A stretch of 64,000 nucleotides of DNA from Pseudomonas oryzihabitans (GTDB taxonomy: Bacteria; Pseudomonadota; Gammaproteobacteria; Pseudomonadales; Pseudomonadaceae). This document shows, piece by piece, positions 39,285 to 48,807 of the stretch (positions within the stretch are counted from its first letter, which is position 1; each line of letters opens with the position of its first letter). The position numbers and the translations under genes are program-made. The notes below the pieces were generated by a model. The model saw only the letters and a program-made list of their open reading frames with translations. It was not told the origin of the DNA and made no database searches. The stretch is taken from contig NZ_CP102428.1 of the NCBI RefSeq assembly GCF_024652905.1, positions 1,314,501 to 1,378,500 of the forward strand, read 5' to 3'.

Positions 39285-39785
39285 TCAGGCCTGACGACGA
39301 CGGAACAGCGGCTCCGGTTGATCCACCGCGCTCTGGTAGGTCACGCTGAAGTCGCGCAGACCGGCCAGGGCCGCTTCCGGATCGCGGTCGGCACGGACCA
39401 CGTAGGCGTCGAAGCCACAGCGCTTGAGAAAGAACAGCTGGTCCTGCAGGACGTCGCCGATGGCGCGCAGCTCGCCGGTCCAGCCGAAGCGTTCGCGCAG
39501 CAGGCGCGCATAGGAATAGCCGCGCCCGTCGACGAAGGCCGGGAAGTTAATGGCGATCAGAGCGAAATGCTCGAGATCGGCGGCGATGCTCTCGGGCTCT
39601 TCGTCGCTGTCCAGCCAGATACCCAGGCGGCCGTCGCGGCAGGTGAGGGCATGGCCGTGTTCCAGCCACAGCGCAGCCGGAATGATCACGTCGTCGCTAT
39701 TGGGGACGTCTGCGAAGGCGACGTCCTTGGGCAGCAGATGCCAGTTGTCGGTGACCAGCTGGTCGCCCTTAATGATTCTTTGCAT
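39285..39785 (-). CDS. DUF934 protein, sulfite-reduction accessory
   Basis: A 166-residue protein of the DUF934 family, which typically follows cysI in pseudomonads and is annotated as an oxidoreductase probably involved in sulfite reduction. Visible family features are IPAALWLEHGHAL, the central FALIAINFPAFVDGRGYSYARLLRE (split at the turn) and ELRAIGDVLQDQLFFLKRCGFDAY. It has no obvious cofactor motif. Its start overlaps the 3' end of cysI by 17 bases, so the genes are coupled. Its exact biochemical role is not established. It ends at the shared terminator. Confidence 0.88.
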   Translation of the reverse strand: MQRIIKGDQLVTDNWHLLPKDVAFADVPNSDDVIIPAALWLEHGHALTCRDGRLGIWLDSDEEPESIAADLEHFALIAINFPAFVDGRGYSYARLLRERFGWTGELRAIGDVLQDQLFFLKRCGFDAYVVRADRDPEAALAGLRDFSVTYQSAVDQPEPLFRRRQA

Positions 39786-41427
39786 AGACGCGCTCCTTGA
39801 AGGGGTCGATACCGATACGGCGGTAGGTGTCGATGAAGCGCTCGTCTTCGGTGCGTTGCTCGACGTAGACGTTGATCAGCTTGCCGATCACCTCGGGCAT
39901 CTGGTCCTGGGCGAAGGAGGGGCCGAGGATCTTGGCCAGGGTGGCGTCACGACCGGCGTCGCCGCCGAGGGATACCTGGTAGAACTCCTCGCCCTTCTTG
40001 TCCACGCCCAGGATGCCGATGTGGCCGACGTGGTGGTGACCGCAGGCGTTCATGCAGCCGGAGATGTTGAGATCCAGCTCGCCGATGTCGAACAGGTAGT
40101 CCAGGTCGTCGAAACGGCGCTGGATGGCTTCTGCGATGGGGATCGACTTGGCGTTGGCCAGGGAGCAGAAATCACCGCCCGGGCAGCAGATGATGTCGGT
40201 CAGCAGGCCGATGTTGGGGGTGGCGAAGCCGTGCTCGCGCAACTCGTGCCATAGCTCCAGCAACTGATCCTGGCGGACGTCGGCGAAGATGACGTTCTGC
40301 TGGTGGGAGGTGCGCAGCTCGCCGAAGCTGTAGCGATCGGCGAGGTCGGCCATGGCGTCCAGCTGGCGATCGGTGACGTCGCCCGGGGCCACGCCGGTGG
40401 GCTTGAGCGACAGGGTCACGGCGACATAGCCCGGACGCTTGTGGCGGAAGGTGTTGCGCTGACGCCAGCGGGCGAAACCGGGCTGCTCGGCGTCCAGGCG
40501 GGCGAGGGCCTCGTCCTGGTCCTGCAGCTCGGCATAGGCCGGATCGACGAAGAAGGCGGAGACCCGCGCGACCTCGGCGTCGGTCAGGGTGATGGGGCCG
40601 TCCTTGAGGTGGGCCCACTCGGCCTCGACCTTTTCGGCGAAGGCGTCGGCACCCAGCGCCTTGACCAGGATCTTGATGCGCGCCTTGAACTTGTTGTCGC
40701 GGCGACCGTAGCGGTTGTAGACCCGCAGGGTGGCTTCCAGGTAGCTGAGCAGGTGCTGCCAGGGCAGGAATTCGCGGATGAATTCACCGGTGTGGGGGGT
40801 ACGGCCCTGACCACCGCCGACCAGCACGCGGAAGCCCAGCTCGCCGGCCTCGTTGCGCACCGCTTCCAGGCCGATGTCGTGCACCTCAATGGCGGCACGA
40901 TCCAGGGCGGCGCCGTTGACGGCGATCTTGAACTTGCGCGGCAGGAAGGCGAATTCCGGGTGGAAGGTCGACCACTGGCGGATGATCTCGCACCAGGGGC
41001 GCGGATCGATCAGTTCGTCATGGGCGACACCGGCGAACTGGTCGGTGGTGGTGTTGCGGATGCAGTTGCCGCTGGTCTGGATAGCATGCATCTGCACAGT
41101 GGCCAGCTCGGCGAGGATCTCGGGCACGTCTTCCAGCTCCGGCCAGTTGAACTGGAAGTTCTGCCGGGTACTGATGTGGGCGTAGCCCTTGTCGTAGTCA
41201 CGGGCGATCTGCGCCAGCTTGCGCACCTGTTTGGTATTCAGCAGGCCATAGGGCACAGCGACCCGCAGCATGGGCGCATAGCGCTGGATGTAGAGACCGT
41301 TCTGCAGGCGCAGTGGGCGGTATTCTTCGCCACCCAGCTCTCCGGCCAGGAAGCGACGGGTCTGGTCGCGAAACTGGGCGACACGTTCTTCGACGATCCG
41401 CTGATCGTACTGATCGTAAACGTACAT
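39769..41427 (-). CDS. cysI: Siroheme nitrite/sulfite reductase CysI
   Basis: A 552-residue siroheme/4Fe-4S enzyme that reduces sulfite to sulfide in cysteine synthesis. It is the Pseudomonas single-polypeptide type. The cluster and siroheme ligands are visible as ICCPGGDFCSLANAKS and ISGCMNACGHHH. The N-terminal half carries LRLQNGLYIQRYAPMLRVAV and the motif THFQ-like STRQNFQFNWPEL. The ATG at 41427 (MYVYDQYDQRIVEERV) matches the Pseudomonas family start and is preceded by AGGA 5 bases upstream. The longer frame to 41520 is rejected. It is likely under CysB control. Confidence 0.95.
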   Translation of the reverse strand: MYVYDQYDQRIVEERVAQFRDQTRRFLAGELGGEEYRPLRLQNGLYIQRYAPMLRVAVPYGLLNTKQVRKLAQIARDYDKGYAHISTRQNFQFNWPELEDVPEILAELATVQMHAIQTSGNCIRNTTTDQFAGVAHDELIDPRPWCEIIRQWSTFHPEFAFLPRKFKIAVNGAALDRAAIEVHDIGLEAVRNEAGELGFRVLVGGGQGRTPHTGEFIREFLPWQHLLSYLEATLRVYNRYGRRDNKFKARIKILVKALGADAFAEKVEAEWAHLKDGPITLTDAEVARVSAFFVDPAYAELQDQDEALARLDAEQPGFARWRQRNTFRHKRPGYVAVTLSLKPTGVAPGDVTDRQLDAMADLADRYSFGELRTSHQQNVIFADVRQDQLLELWHELREHGFATPNIGLLTDIICCPGGDFCSLANAKSIPIAEAIQRRFDDLDYLFDIGELDLNISGCMNACGHHHVGHIGILGVDKKGEEFYQVSLGGDAGRDATLAKILGPSFAQDQMPEVIGKLINVYVEQRTEDERFIDTYRRIGIDPFKERVYAKNH

Positions 41428-41783
41428 GGTCATCCTGCTGTCAGGCGGCGCGCACGGCTGCGCGTGATCGAAGTCTTGGGCACCCGAGGGGCGCGCTGGC
41501 GACTTTTCTAGGCCGTGCACGATAGCAGCAGGTCTATATGCTTAAAAGCGATGTTTCTTTATATATAAATCTATTCCGGCGATAAGCGGAAAGCGGGTGG
41601 GCGTCGCCGGATACCACTTATGAATACCGTGGTTGATAAAGCGTAGCGAGCGGCTGTCAGGCGGGTGCGCGCGGCGCGCAGGAACCGGACCGGGCTCGCG
41701 CACGAGTGTACGAGCGGTACATGAAGATTCCGAGCACTGCACGCGCCCGTCTGGCGGACGCGCAGTAGTTTTAGCAGCCGCGG
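41428..41783. other. Non-coding gap upstream of cysI
   Basis: These 356 bases separate cysI from the second efe M75 gene, whose 3' end is at 41784. The cysI side holds an AT-rich block, described separately. A small inverted repeat ACCAC...GTGGT lies near 41609-41632. The remainder is GC-rich without a recognisable gene. Confidence 0.55.
41532..41575 (-). promoter_or_regulatory. AT-rich cysI promoter and possible CysB site
   Basis: About 105-150 bases upstream of the cysI ATG lies a sharply AT-rich segment, reading TTTATATATAAAGAAACATC and then GCTTTTAAGCATATAGAC on the coding strand. Such blocks are typical of CysB-activated promoters. No single -35/-10 pair can be fixed, and CysB sites are too loose to prove by eye. 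Confidence 0.4.
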
Positions 41784-42599
41784 TTAGTTCAGGCCCAGCG
41801 TGCCGCGCAGGGTGGAGAGGTCCTCGGCCAGGGTGTTTACCGGACCGACCAGGGCCTTGCGATCACGCTCGCTGACCTTGTCGTAGGCCTCGAAGCCGCC
41901 ATCCTTGGTCTTGTACTTGGCCAGGATCTTGTCGACCGTGGCGAAGTTCTTGTCGACCTTGCCGACGAAAGCCTGGTCCTGCTTCTCGATCTGCGGGCGG
42001 AACAGGTCGACAATCTTCTTGGCGCCATCGACGTTGGCTTGGAAATCGTACAGATCGGTATGGCTGTAGCGTTCTTCCTCGCCCGACACCTTGGTCGCTG
42101 CCACTTCCTCCATAAGCGCCGCAGCGCCGCCGACCACCTTTTCCGGCGGGAAGGTCAGGCCGTCAACGCGGCTCTGCAGGTCCTTGACGTCCTCCAGCAG
42201 CTTGTCGGCGAGGGGCCCCTGGCCCTCGGTGGTGTTCTGGGCGAAGAGGGCGTATTCCAGGCGGTGGAAGCCGGTGAAGTCCTCGGATTTGACGCCTTGT
42301 TCATGGTCGTCTTCACGGGAATCGATGGCGGCGTCCAGGTCGCTGAAGAGTTCGGCGATGGGCTCGACCTGCTCGTAGGAGACCCGCGTCGGCGCATAGA
42401 GCTTGCGCGCGGTGGCCAGGTCGCCGCGCTTGACCGCTGCGGTAAAGGCCTGGGTCTGCTCGGTGAGCTTGGCCAGGTTGTCGGTGACATAGATCTTGTA
42501 GTCGGAGATGGGGCCGACCAGGTCCAGCGGCGAGTTGGCGGCAAAGGCCGGCATGGCCAGAGCCAGTCCGAGGGCAACGGCGAGTGACGAGCGTTTCAT
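41784..42599 (-). CDS. EfeM/EfeO-like M75 (imelysin-type) iron-uptake protein
   Basis: A 271-residue exported protein with signal peptide [20 protein letters not shown] and a single M75 domain. The HxxE metal motif is in [11 protein letters not shown], preceded by the DDAxxD-like region, and [19 protein letters not shown] is conserved with the neighbouring EfeO. It lacks the N-terminal cupredoxin domain, so it matches the short EfeM class. It is probably periplasmic and binds ferrous or ferric iron for EfeU. It is the last gene of the efeUOB cluster, 21 bases after efeB. Confidence 0.88.
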   Translation of the reverse strand: MKRSSLAVALGLALAMPAFAANSPLDLVGPISDYKIYVTDNLAKLTEQTQAFTAAVKRGDLATARKLYAPTRVSYEQVEPIAELFSDLDAAIDSREDDHEQGVKSEDFTGFHRLEYALFAQNTTEGQGPLADKLLEDVKDLQSRVDGLTFPPEKVVGGAAALMEEVAATKVSGEEERYSHTDLYDFQANVDGAKKIVDLFRPQIEKQDQAFVGKVDKNFATVDKILAKYKTKDGGFEAYDKVSERDRKALVGPVNTLAEDLSTLRGTLGLN

Positions 42600-42620
42600 T
42601 CGACTTCTCCTGTCGAGGGT

Positions 42621-43913
42621 TTAAAGCGGTGCGGCTGCCAGCAGGCTGCGGCCGAGGTAGTCCTTTGGATCGGTGATGCCTGGCAGGACGAAGAAGTAGC
42701 CGCCGCCGATGGGCTTGATGTATTCCTCCAGGGGCTCGCCATCCAGCCGCTTCTGCACGGCGATGAAGCCCTGTTCCAGGTCGGCCTGGTAGGCGATGAA
42801 CAGCAGGCCCATGTCGAGTTGGCCATTCTTGCGCACGCCGTTGGAGTAGTTGAAGGGGCGGCGCAGGATCAGGTTGCGCTGGCTCTCCGGGGTGCGGGGA
42901 TTGGCCAGGCGGATATGGGCGTCCAGCGGGGTGACCTTGCCCTTGGGGTCGCTCGCGTAGTCCGGCACGTCGGTCTCGTGACCGCCGGCCATGGGCGCGC
43001 CACTGGCCTTGCGCCGACCGAAGATGGCTTCCTGCTCCTGCAGCGGGGTGCGATCCCAGCGCTCGACGAAATTGCGGATGATGCGCACCGCCTGGTAGCT
43101 GCCCTGGGCCGCCCAGGCCGGTTCGCCGCTGCCGGGCTGGACCCAGACGATCCGGTCCATCGCCTGCTGGTCGGTGGAATCCGGGTTGGCCGAGCCGTCG
43201 CGGAAGCCCAGGAAGTTGCGCGCGCTCTCGGCGGGCTGGCCGGGCGGCGGATCCTGCACCGGCACGCTGCCTTCCTGCTTCCAGCGGATCGCCAGGAGAT
43301 CCGGCAGGTTCTTCAGGATGTCGCGCAGGGCGTGGATGTTGGTGTCCGGGGTGTTGGCGCAGAACTGCAGGCAGAGATCGCCATGGCAGCAGTCCGCTTC
43401 CAGGGCGTCGTTGGGAAAGCCGGTCATGCGCTGCAGCTGCCGCGGCTTGACCGCACTGAGGCCGAAACGATCATCGAACAGCGACTCGCCCACCGAGACG
43501 GTGACGGTGAGATTGTCCGGCGTCACCACCGGGCCGAGGATGCCCGAATCCAACGGCGGCAGCTTGGGATCCACCTCGGGGGCCCGGCCGCCCTGCATCA
43601 GGAAGCGAATGCGCTCGTCGAGGGTACGCAGCAGCCGTTCCAGGTCTTCACGGTCATTGGCCAGCACATCGAAGGCCACGATCATCCCAGCAGCCGGGCG
43701 CGGGGTGACGATGCCGCTCTGATGCCGGCCGAAGAAGTCCTGGTGCTGATGGGTATTGGCGCTGCCAGGGGCGCGGGTCACCTCGGCGGTGCTGGCCGCC
43801 CGGGCATGCATCGGGCAGAGGCCGGCGCCGGCCAGGGCCAGGCCGGTGGCGCCGAGGCCACCCAGCAGGCGGCGACGGTCGATGTTGGGCTGATCAGGGG
43901 CAGGCTTCTTCAT
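42621..43913 (-). CDS. efeB: Deferrochelatase/peroxidase EfeB (DyP family)
   Basis: A 430-residue heme peroxidase exported by the Tat system: the N-terminus reads [20 protein letters not shown]. The DyP motif GxxDG is present in [12 protein letters not shown] (about residue 225). [14 protein letters not shown] and the C-terminal [11 protein letters not shown] are EfeB features. It oxidises ferrous iron in the periplasm and has been proposed to release iron from heme. Its ATG overlaps the efeO stop by 4 bases. The length agrees with the E. coli protein (423). Confidence 0.94.
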   Translation of the reverse strand: MKKPAPDQPNIDRRRLLGGLGATGLALAGAGLCPMHARAASTAEVTRAPGSANTHQHQDFFGRHQSGIVTPRPAAGMIVAFDVLANDREDLERLLRTLDERIRFLMQGGRAPEVDPKLPPLDSGILGPVVTPDNLTVTVSVGESLFDDRFGLSAVKPRQLQRMTGFPNDALEADCCHGDLCLQFCANTPDTNIHALRDILKNLPDLLAIRWKQEGSVPVQDPPPGQPAESARNFLGFRDGSANPDSTDQQAMDRIVWVQPGSGEPAWAAQGSYQAVRIIRNFVERWDRTPLQEQEAIFGRRKASGAPMAGGHETDVPDYASDPKGKVTPLDAHIRLANPRTPESQRNLILRRPFNYSNGVRKNGQLDMGLLFIAYQADLEQGFIAVQKRLDGEPLEEYIKPIGGGYFFVLPGITDPKDYLGRSLLAAAPL

Positions 43914-45109
43914 GGCGTGGTCTTGGTCGCGGCAAGGCCCAGGGCCGGGGCGACCTGGTCGAGGGAGTCGGCCAGGGCCTGGGCCGCCGTAGCGATGCGG
44001 TGGCGGTCGTCGGTGGACAGGGCGGTGTAGGGGCGCTGGACATCGCCCAGGGCGTCGGCGAAGGCCTGGGCCTGGGTGTCGAGGCGCTGTTGCAGATCCG
44101 CATGACCCTTGCTCAGCAGCGGCCGCAACAGGTCGATCACCTTGCGCGTACCTTCCAGGTTGGCGGCGAAGCCTGGCAGGACGAGTTGGCTGTAGCGTTC
44201 TTCCTCACCCGAGATCCGGGTGCTGGCCAGGTTGTGCAGCAGGCGCGCGGCATTGCCGCTGAGCTGCTCGGGTGGCAGCGACTGGCCGAGGAGCGCATCG
44301 CGCAGTGCGGCGGCGTCCTGGTGCAAACGGTCGGCGACCGGCTCCAGGCCCTGGGTGCTGTTGCCAGCGAACAGGCCTTGTTCGAGGCGATGGAAGCCGC
44401 CAAAGGCCGGATCCTGTTCGCGTTTTTCGTAGTAGTCGGCGCGGGCATTGAGGCGATTGTCCAGCTCGGCGAAGCGCTGCGCGGTCGCCGCCAAGCGCTG
44501 GTAAGGCAGACGGGCAGCGGCATAGGCGGTGCGCGCTTGGTTCAGGTCACCCGCGGTCAGAGCCTGCTGCAGGGCGGCGATGCCCTGCAGCAACAGCCGG
44601 CTCTGCTGATTCAGGTAGACGCGGTACTCCGACAAGGGACCAACGAATTGGGTCAGGGTCGGGCCCGCCTTGCTGGCGGCTTCTGAAGCGGCCGTGGGCA
44701 GCACCTTCAGCGTCCCGCGCGGATTGCTCAGGAGGCCGCAGGTGATGGCGTAGTCCCCGGGCGCCAGGGTGGCATTGATGACCTGGCTGAGGCCGGGGGC
44801 GATGTTCTCGCGCTCCTCGACCACGAGGACGCCATCGAGGATCTCCCACTCCACCGCTCGATCCGAACGGTTGACGATGCGGAAGCGTGCTGGCCCGGCG
44901 GGTACTTCGAGCGCGTTGGGTTCGCAGCGGTTGGCCAGGATCTCGACCCTGACTTCGCCATCGCCCACCTCGGCATGGCGCTGGCCAGCCGAGCGCGAGG
45001 CATAGTAGAAGGCAGCGGCCGCCACGATCAGCAGGGTCGCGGAGCCGATCACGGCCAGGCGCATCGCCAGTGAGCTGCTCTTCGGCGGATGAGGGGTGGG
45101 GTTACTCAC
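43910..45109 (-). CDS. efeO: Iron uptake protein EfeO (cupredoxin plus M75 domain)
   Basis: A 399-residue protein with a GTG start overlapping the efeU stop (45106-45109). After 15 cytoplasmic residues it has an N-terminal helix ([21 protein letters not shown]). A cupredoxin-like domain follows, about residues 45-125 ([20 protein letters not shown], then [10 protein letters not shown]). The C-terminal M75 domain has the HxxE motif in [13 protein letters not shown] and [19 protein letters not shown]. It is membrane-anchored in the periplasm and is thought to bind and hand ferric iron to EfeU. A longer open frame to 45340 is antisense-like noise inside efeU. Confidence 0.92.
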   Translation of the reverse strand: MSNPTPHPPKSSSLAMRLAVIGSATLLIVAAAAFYYASRSAGQRHAEVGDGEVRVEILANRCEPNALEVPAGPARFRIVNRSDRAVEWEILDGVLVVEERENIAPGLSQVINATLAPGDYAITCGLLSNPRGTLKVLPTAASEAASKAGPTLTQFVGPLSEYRVYLNQQSRLLLQGIAALQQALTAGDLNQARTAYAAARLPYQRLAATAQRFAELDNRLNARADYYEKREQDPAFGGFHRLEQGLFAGNSTQGLEPVADRLHQDAAALRDALLGQSLPPEQLSGNAARLLHNLASTRISGEEERYSQLVLPGFAANLEGTRKVIDLLRPLLSKGHADLQQRLDTQAQAFADALGDVQRPYTALSTDDRHRIATAAQALADSLDQVAPALGLAATKTTP

Positions 45110-45963
45110 GACGGGCGCTCCAGCGAGGCGTTGGAAGTAGCGGCGACCGGGCGCTGGGGCGGCGCCGGGGTGCGGAAGAACAGCGGCAGGGTCACGGCCA
45201 GGAACAGCAGATAGGCGCCGAGGGTGCTGACGGTGGGGGTGTCCTGGTAGCCGAACATGCCGGACAGCACGGTGCCGATCGGGCCGTCCGCTGGCAGCAG
45301 GTGGCTCCAGTCGAAGACCACCTGCTGCAGCGCATTCCACAGCCCGGCCTCATGCAGGGCCTTGATCGAATTGGTAAACAGGCCGGCGGCGACGAAGAGA
45401 ATGAACAGGCCGGTGAAGCGAAAGAACTTGCCCAGGTTCAGCCTTACACCGCCGGTATAGAGGCCATAGCCCACCGCGATGGCGATGATCAGCCCCAGCA
45501 GGGCGCCCAGGGGCGCACCGGGGCCAGCGCTCTGCTGGAAGATGGCGAGTAGGAAGAACACGGTTTCCAGGCCCTCGCGCGCGACTGCCAGGAACACCAT
45601 GCCGATCAGGGCATAGACCTGGTTGCGTGAGGCGGACAGGGCATTTTCCAGGGAGTCGTGCAGCTCGGTCTTGATCGAGCGCGCCGCCTTGCGCATCCAG
45701 AACACCATGGAGGTGAGGATGGCGGTGGCGGCCAGGCCGACGATCGCCTCGAACAGCTCCTGCTGGCGTTGCGGAAATTCGGCACTGGCCAGCTGCAGGC
45801 CGGCGCCGACGAACAGCGACAGGGCAGCGGCCAGCATCACGCCGATCCAGACCGCAGGCATCCAGTGTCCGCGACCTGTACGTTGCAGGTAGCTGGCGAT
45901 GATGCCAACGATAAGCGCCGCTTCGATGCCTTCGCGGAGCATGATCAAAAAGGGAACGAGCAT
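45106..45963 (-). CDS. efeU: Ferrous iron permease EfeU (FTR1 family)
   Basis: A 285-residue inner-membrane permease with seven helices. The two REGxE iron-binding motifs are present: LIMLREGIEAALIVG near the start and AVAREGLETVFFLLAI in the middle. The start MLVPFLIMLREG at 45963 matches E. coli EfeU (MFVPFLIMLREG) and has GGTGA 8 bases upstream. An ATG six codons earlier (45981) is possible but lacks a binding site. It imports iron oxidised by EfeB and presented by EfeO. A Fur-box-like site lies about 80 bases upstream. Confidence 0.94.
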   Translation of the reverse strand: MLVPFLIMLREGIEAALIVGIIASYLQRTGRGHWMPAVWIGVMLAAALSLFVGAGLQLASAEFPQRQQELFEAIVGLAATAILTSMVFWMRKAARSIKTELHDSLENALSASRNQVYALIGMVFLAVAREGLETVFFLLAIFQQSAGPGAPLGALLGLIIAIAVGYGLYTGGVRLNLGKFFRFTGLFILFVAAGLFTNSIKALHEAGLWNALQQVVFDWSHLLPADGPIGTVLSGMFGYQDTPTVSTLGAYLLFLAVTLPLFFRTPAPPQRPVAATSNASLERPS

Positions 45964-46044
45964 GAAAGCTATCACCGACATAAGCGAAGGGGCGCGAAGG
46001 CGCCCGGATGTCGGTGATTTGTATCACAATGATTCGGATTGTTA

Positions 46045-46063
46045 AATGAGGATGATTCTCGTG
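46045..46063. promoter_or_regulatory. Fur box upstream of efeUOB
   Basis: AATGAGGATGATTCTCGTG (46045-46063) matches the palindromic Fur pattern ATGAGAATGATTCTCAT at most positions. A second partial match, AATGATTCGGATTG, lies at 46029-46042. The site sits between the propeller gene stop and the efeU start, placing the efe operon under iron repression. Confidence 0.7.
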
Positions 46064-46113
46064 CCGCCGGAATCCGCTCGGTTGCTTGCAGCGTATCACG
46101 GTGCTGGCAGGAT

Positions 46114-47136
46114 TCAGGCCTGGAAGACCACCGCGGTATCCGGCGCCTTGCCAGTGGCGAAGCGGCGAATCTCGCGCCAGTTGCGCAGGTCGACCACTGC
46201 CAACTGGTTGTCTTCCAGCGCGGCGAACAGACGTTCGCCCCGGGCGTCGAGATTGAGCCCCGGCACGGCGCTACCCATGGGCAGATAGGCGACTTCGCCG
46301 AGGGTATCGGGCCGGAGCAGCGAAAGACTCTTGTCCGCCAGATTGGAGACCAGCAGGCGGCCATCTGGCAGCGCAACCACGCGCACGGCTTCGCCACGCA
46401 GCTTGACCTGGTGGATCGGGGTCAAGTCGCGGGCGTCCAGCGCATGGAGGATGCCGGCGAAGCGATCCAGCACATAGAAGACGCGCTCGTCGGGACTCAG
46501 GCAGCAGCCTTCCGGCGCCTGGCCGAGATATTTCTTCACCGGCAGCACGGCCGGATTATGCGCATCCACCAGGATCACCAGGCCGCTGAGGGTATCGGCG
46601 ACATAGGCGCGACGCCCATCGCGGGTCAGCACGAAGTAGTGGCTGCGGGTACCGCCCACCGGGACGATCTGACTGGGTGATTCGGCGGTGGCGGGCTGGT
46701 CGAAGCGAATGAGCAGCGAATCGGTCTCGCTGAGCACATAGAGGCGACCCTGGTCATCCAGGCGCATGCCGTGCAGGCGGTGATAGGGCGACAGGTCGAT
46801 GGACCGTACCAGTCGGCGCTCGGCCAGATCGATCACGCTGACCTGATGCCCCCCTTCGCCGGGTGCCTGCCAGCTCTTGACCCCATATTGGCCGACATAG
46901 GCATAGCGGCCTTGGCGATCGGCGACGATCTCATGGGGCTGCTCGGGTAGTTCAAGGCTGCCGATGCGCTTGCCATCGGCCAGGCGATAGAAGCCGACAC
47001 CGGGGACTTCCTTCTCGACCAGGGCGAGGTATTCGTCATCGGCCGCAACGGCGTTGAGTGGATAGCCGCCCAGTAGGGGCAGGGCGGCACTGGCAGCCAG
47101 CAGGCCGAGGGTCCGGCGGCGATTCAGGTGGGGCAT
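46114..47136 (-). CDS. Exported beta-propeller (YncE/NHL-like) protein
   Basis: A 340-residue protein. The N-terminus (HLNRRRTLGLLAASAALPLLG) has a twin-arginine-like signal. The rest is a seven-bladed propeller with repeats such as GRYAYVGQYGV, GRLYVLSETDSLLIRF, RRAYVADTLSGLVILVD and GRLLVSNLADKSLSLL. The ATG at 47136 is chosen for the GGAG 7 bases upstream. The function is unknown; relatives include YncE and cytochrome-d1-like domains but no heme ligands are obvious. It lies directly upstream of efeUOB on the same strand, on the far side of the Fur box, so a shared role in iron handling is only suggested. Confidence 0.8.
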   Translation of the reverse strand: MPHLNRRRTLGLLAASAALPLLGGYPLNAVAADDEYLALVEKEVPGVGFYRLADGKRIGSLELPEQPHEIVADRQGRYAYVGQYGVKSWQAPGEGGHQVSVIDLAERRLVRSIDLSPYHRLHGMRLDDQGRLYVLSETDSLLIRFDQPATAESPSQIVPVGGTRSHYFVLTRDGRRAYVADTLSGLVILVDAHNPAVLPVKKYLGQAPEGCCLSPDERVFYVLDRFAGILHALDARDLTPIHQVKLRGEAVRVVALPDGRLLVSNLADKSLSLLRPDTLGEVAYLPMGSAVPGLNLDARGERLFAALEDNQLAVVDLRNWREIRRFATGKAPDTAVVFQA

Positions 47137-47187
47137 AGGAGGTCTCCCGAGGGGCAAGCCTCCCTGCCGGGGTCCAGCGAATCCGTG

Positions 47188-47592
47188 CTACTCGAATAGA
47201 CCCTTGAACCAGGTCCAAACTCCGAAGGAGTAGTCGGGAAAGATATCGATGCCCAGCGCCGACTTGAGCAGATAGAGCAGCACCAGACCCACCAGGCCGC
47301 AGGCCAGCAGAATCGCCGCCAGCACCGTGGCCTTGCCCAGCAGGGACAATTCCTGCTCCAGGCGCGAGAGCTGACGATAGTTGCGACCGGCGAGGAAGAC
47401 GAAGTAGTAACGGCGATGCCAGAACTTGACGGTGCCGCGCAGATCGACGCTGTGCTTGCCCCAGCTGCGGGTGCCGAAGGCCAGCTTGAGGGCTTCCAGC
47501 TGCTCCTCGGTAAAGGATTCGCGCAGCTCTTCGGGCAGACGTTCCTTCAAGCCGGCGATGAAGGGGTCGTGGCGTTTGATGCGATCCTGCAT
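47188..47592 (-). CDS. Small single-pass membrane protein of unknown function
   Basis: A 134-residue protein. The N-terminal part is soluble and charged (KRHDPFIAGLKERLPEELRE), followed by ALKLAFGTRSWGKHSVDLRG and WHRRYYFVFLAGRNYRQLSR. One hydrophobic helix (ATVLAAILLACGLVGLVLLYLL) lies at about residues 90-111, and a short aromatic tail ends FGVWTWFKGLFE. I recall close relatives in other Pseudomonas but no assigned function. The start at 47592 is a better fit than the ATG-equivalent 69 bases upstream. It runs 51 bases before the propeller gene on the same strand. Confidence 0.7.
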   Translation of the reverse strand: MQDRIKRHDPFIAGLKERLPEELRESFTEEQLEALKLAFGTRSWGKHSVDLRGTVKFWHRRYYFVFLAGRNYRQLSRLEQELSLLGKATVLAAILLACGLVGLVLLYLLKSALGIDIFPDYSFGVWTWFKGLFE

Positions 47593-47693
47593 GGAAAAAG
47601 CTTCCCTCTGAATGGTGCGAGTGCACTCTGAGGGGGCGCCAGGCCTGGCGTTCCGCCGCATCTGATAGGCGGGGCCAGGCGCGGGACGATCGG

Positions 47694-48722
47694 TCAGGCG
47701 CTGACGCGTACGGGGCGCAGCACCTCTGCCCGGGCGCGCAACTGGCCACAGCCGCCATCGACATCCTGGCCGGCGGAATTGCGCACCTTGGTGAGGAGGC
47801 CGCGGCTGTGCAGGTAGCGCACGATCTGCACGATGCGCTCGCCATCGGGGCGCTGGTAGTCATCCACTTCCAGGCTGTTGTAGGGGATCAGATTGAGCAC
47901 GCCGTATTTGCCCTTCATCAGGCGCAGCAGTTCGTCCATCTCTTCCTGACTGTCGTTGATGCCGGCGAGCAGCGTCCACTGGTATTGGATCGGATAGCCG
48001 ATCAGCCGGGCATAGGCTTCACCCTGTTCGATCAGCTCGCCCGGTTCGTAGCGGGGCGCCTTGGGCAGCAGCCGGGCCCGCCGCTCGGCATTGGTACTGT
48101 GCAGCGACAGCGCCAGTGCCGGCCTGACCGCCTGCTGGGGCAGTCGCTCGAATACCCGTGGATCGCCGACAGTGGAAAACACCAGGTTGCGATGGCCGAT
48201 ACCGCCGGCGGTGCCCAGCAGGTCGATGGCTTCCAGCACGTTGTCCAGGTTGTGCGCAGGCTCGCCCATGCCCATGAAGACGACCTTCTTCACCGCCCTG
48301 ATCCGTCGCGCCAGGGCGACCTGGGCGACGATCTCGGCGCTGCCCACCTGGCGCAGCAGGCCGCTCTTACCGGTCATGCAGAAGACGCAGCCCACCGCGC
48401 AGCCGACCTGGGACGATACGCAGAGTCCATCACGCGGCAGCAGCACGCTTTCCACCGCCTGGCCATCGCCCAGGGTCACCAGCATCCGCGCCGAACCGTC
48501 GGCACCCGGATGCTCCGAGGTCACCCGGGCCAGGCCCTCCAGGCGCTCGGTCAGTGCGGGGATGGCATGGCGCACCTCCAGCGGCAGGAAATTCTCCGCC
48601 TGCTGGCGGCGGGTGCCGGTGTCCAGAGGCAGGCCCTGGCACCAGGCGCGCAAGATACGGGCGCTGTGCTTGGGCTTGGCGCCGGCCTCGGCGAGCAACT
48701 GGACGACATCGGAAATACGCAT
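47694..48722 (-). CDS. RlmN-like radical SAM RNA methyltransferase (paralogue)
   Basis: A 342-residue radical-SAM protein. The 4Fe-4S motif is CAVGCVFCMTG (C-x3-C-x2-C). The methyl-transfer cysteine is in SAGQDVDGGCGQL. LSLHSTNAERRARLLP and VVFMGMGEPAHNLDNV match RlmN/Cfr proteins. Compared with RlmN it has a shorter N-terminal domain (MRISDVVQLLAEAGAKPKHS). Canonical Pseudomonas rlmN lies in another context (near ndk and the pilF/hisS region), so this is likely a second homologue. The RNA target, if different from A2503, is unknown. Confidence 0.85.
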   Translation of the reverse strand: MRISDVVQLLAEAGAKPKHSARILRAWCQGLPLDTGTRRQQAENFLPLEVRHAIPALTERLEGLARVTSEHPGADGSARMLVTLGDGQAVESVLLPRDGLCVSSQVGCAVGCVFCMTGKSGLLRQVGSAEIVAQVALARRIRAVKKVVFMGMGEPAHNLDNVLEAIDLLGTAGGIGHRNLVFSTVGDPRVFERLPQQAVRPALALSLHSTNAERRARLLPKAPRYEPGELIEQGEAYARLIGYPIQYQWTLLAGINDSQEEMDELLRLMKGKYGVLNLIPYNSLEVDDYQRPDGERIVQIVRYLHSRGLLTKVRNSAGQDVDGGCGQLRARAEVLRPVRVSA

Positions 48723-48807
48723 GGGAAAAGGGCAGGTCGGGGGCGGGCGGCGATAATAGGACAGGGCAGGGATGCTATCCTAGTCCTTTGCAAGACGAGG
48801 ACCCGTC

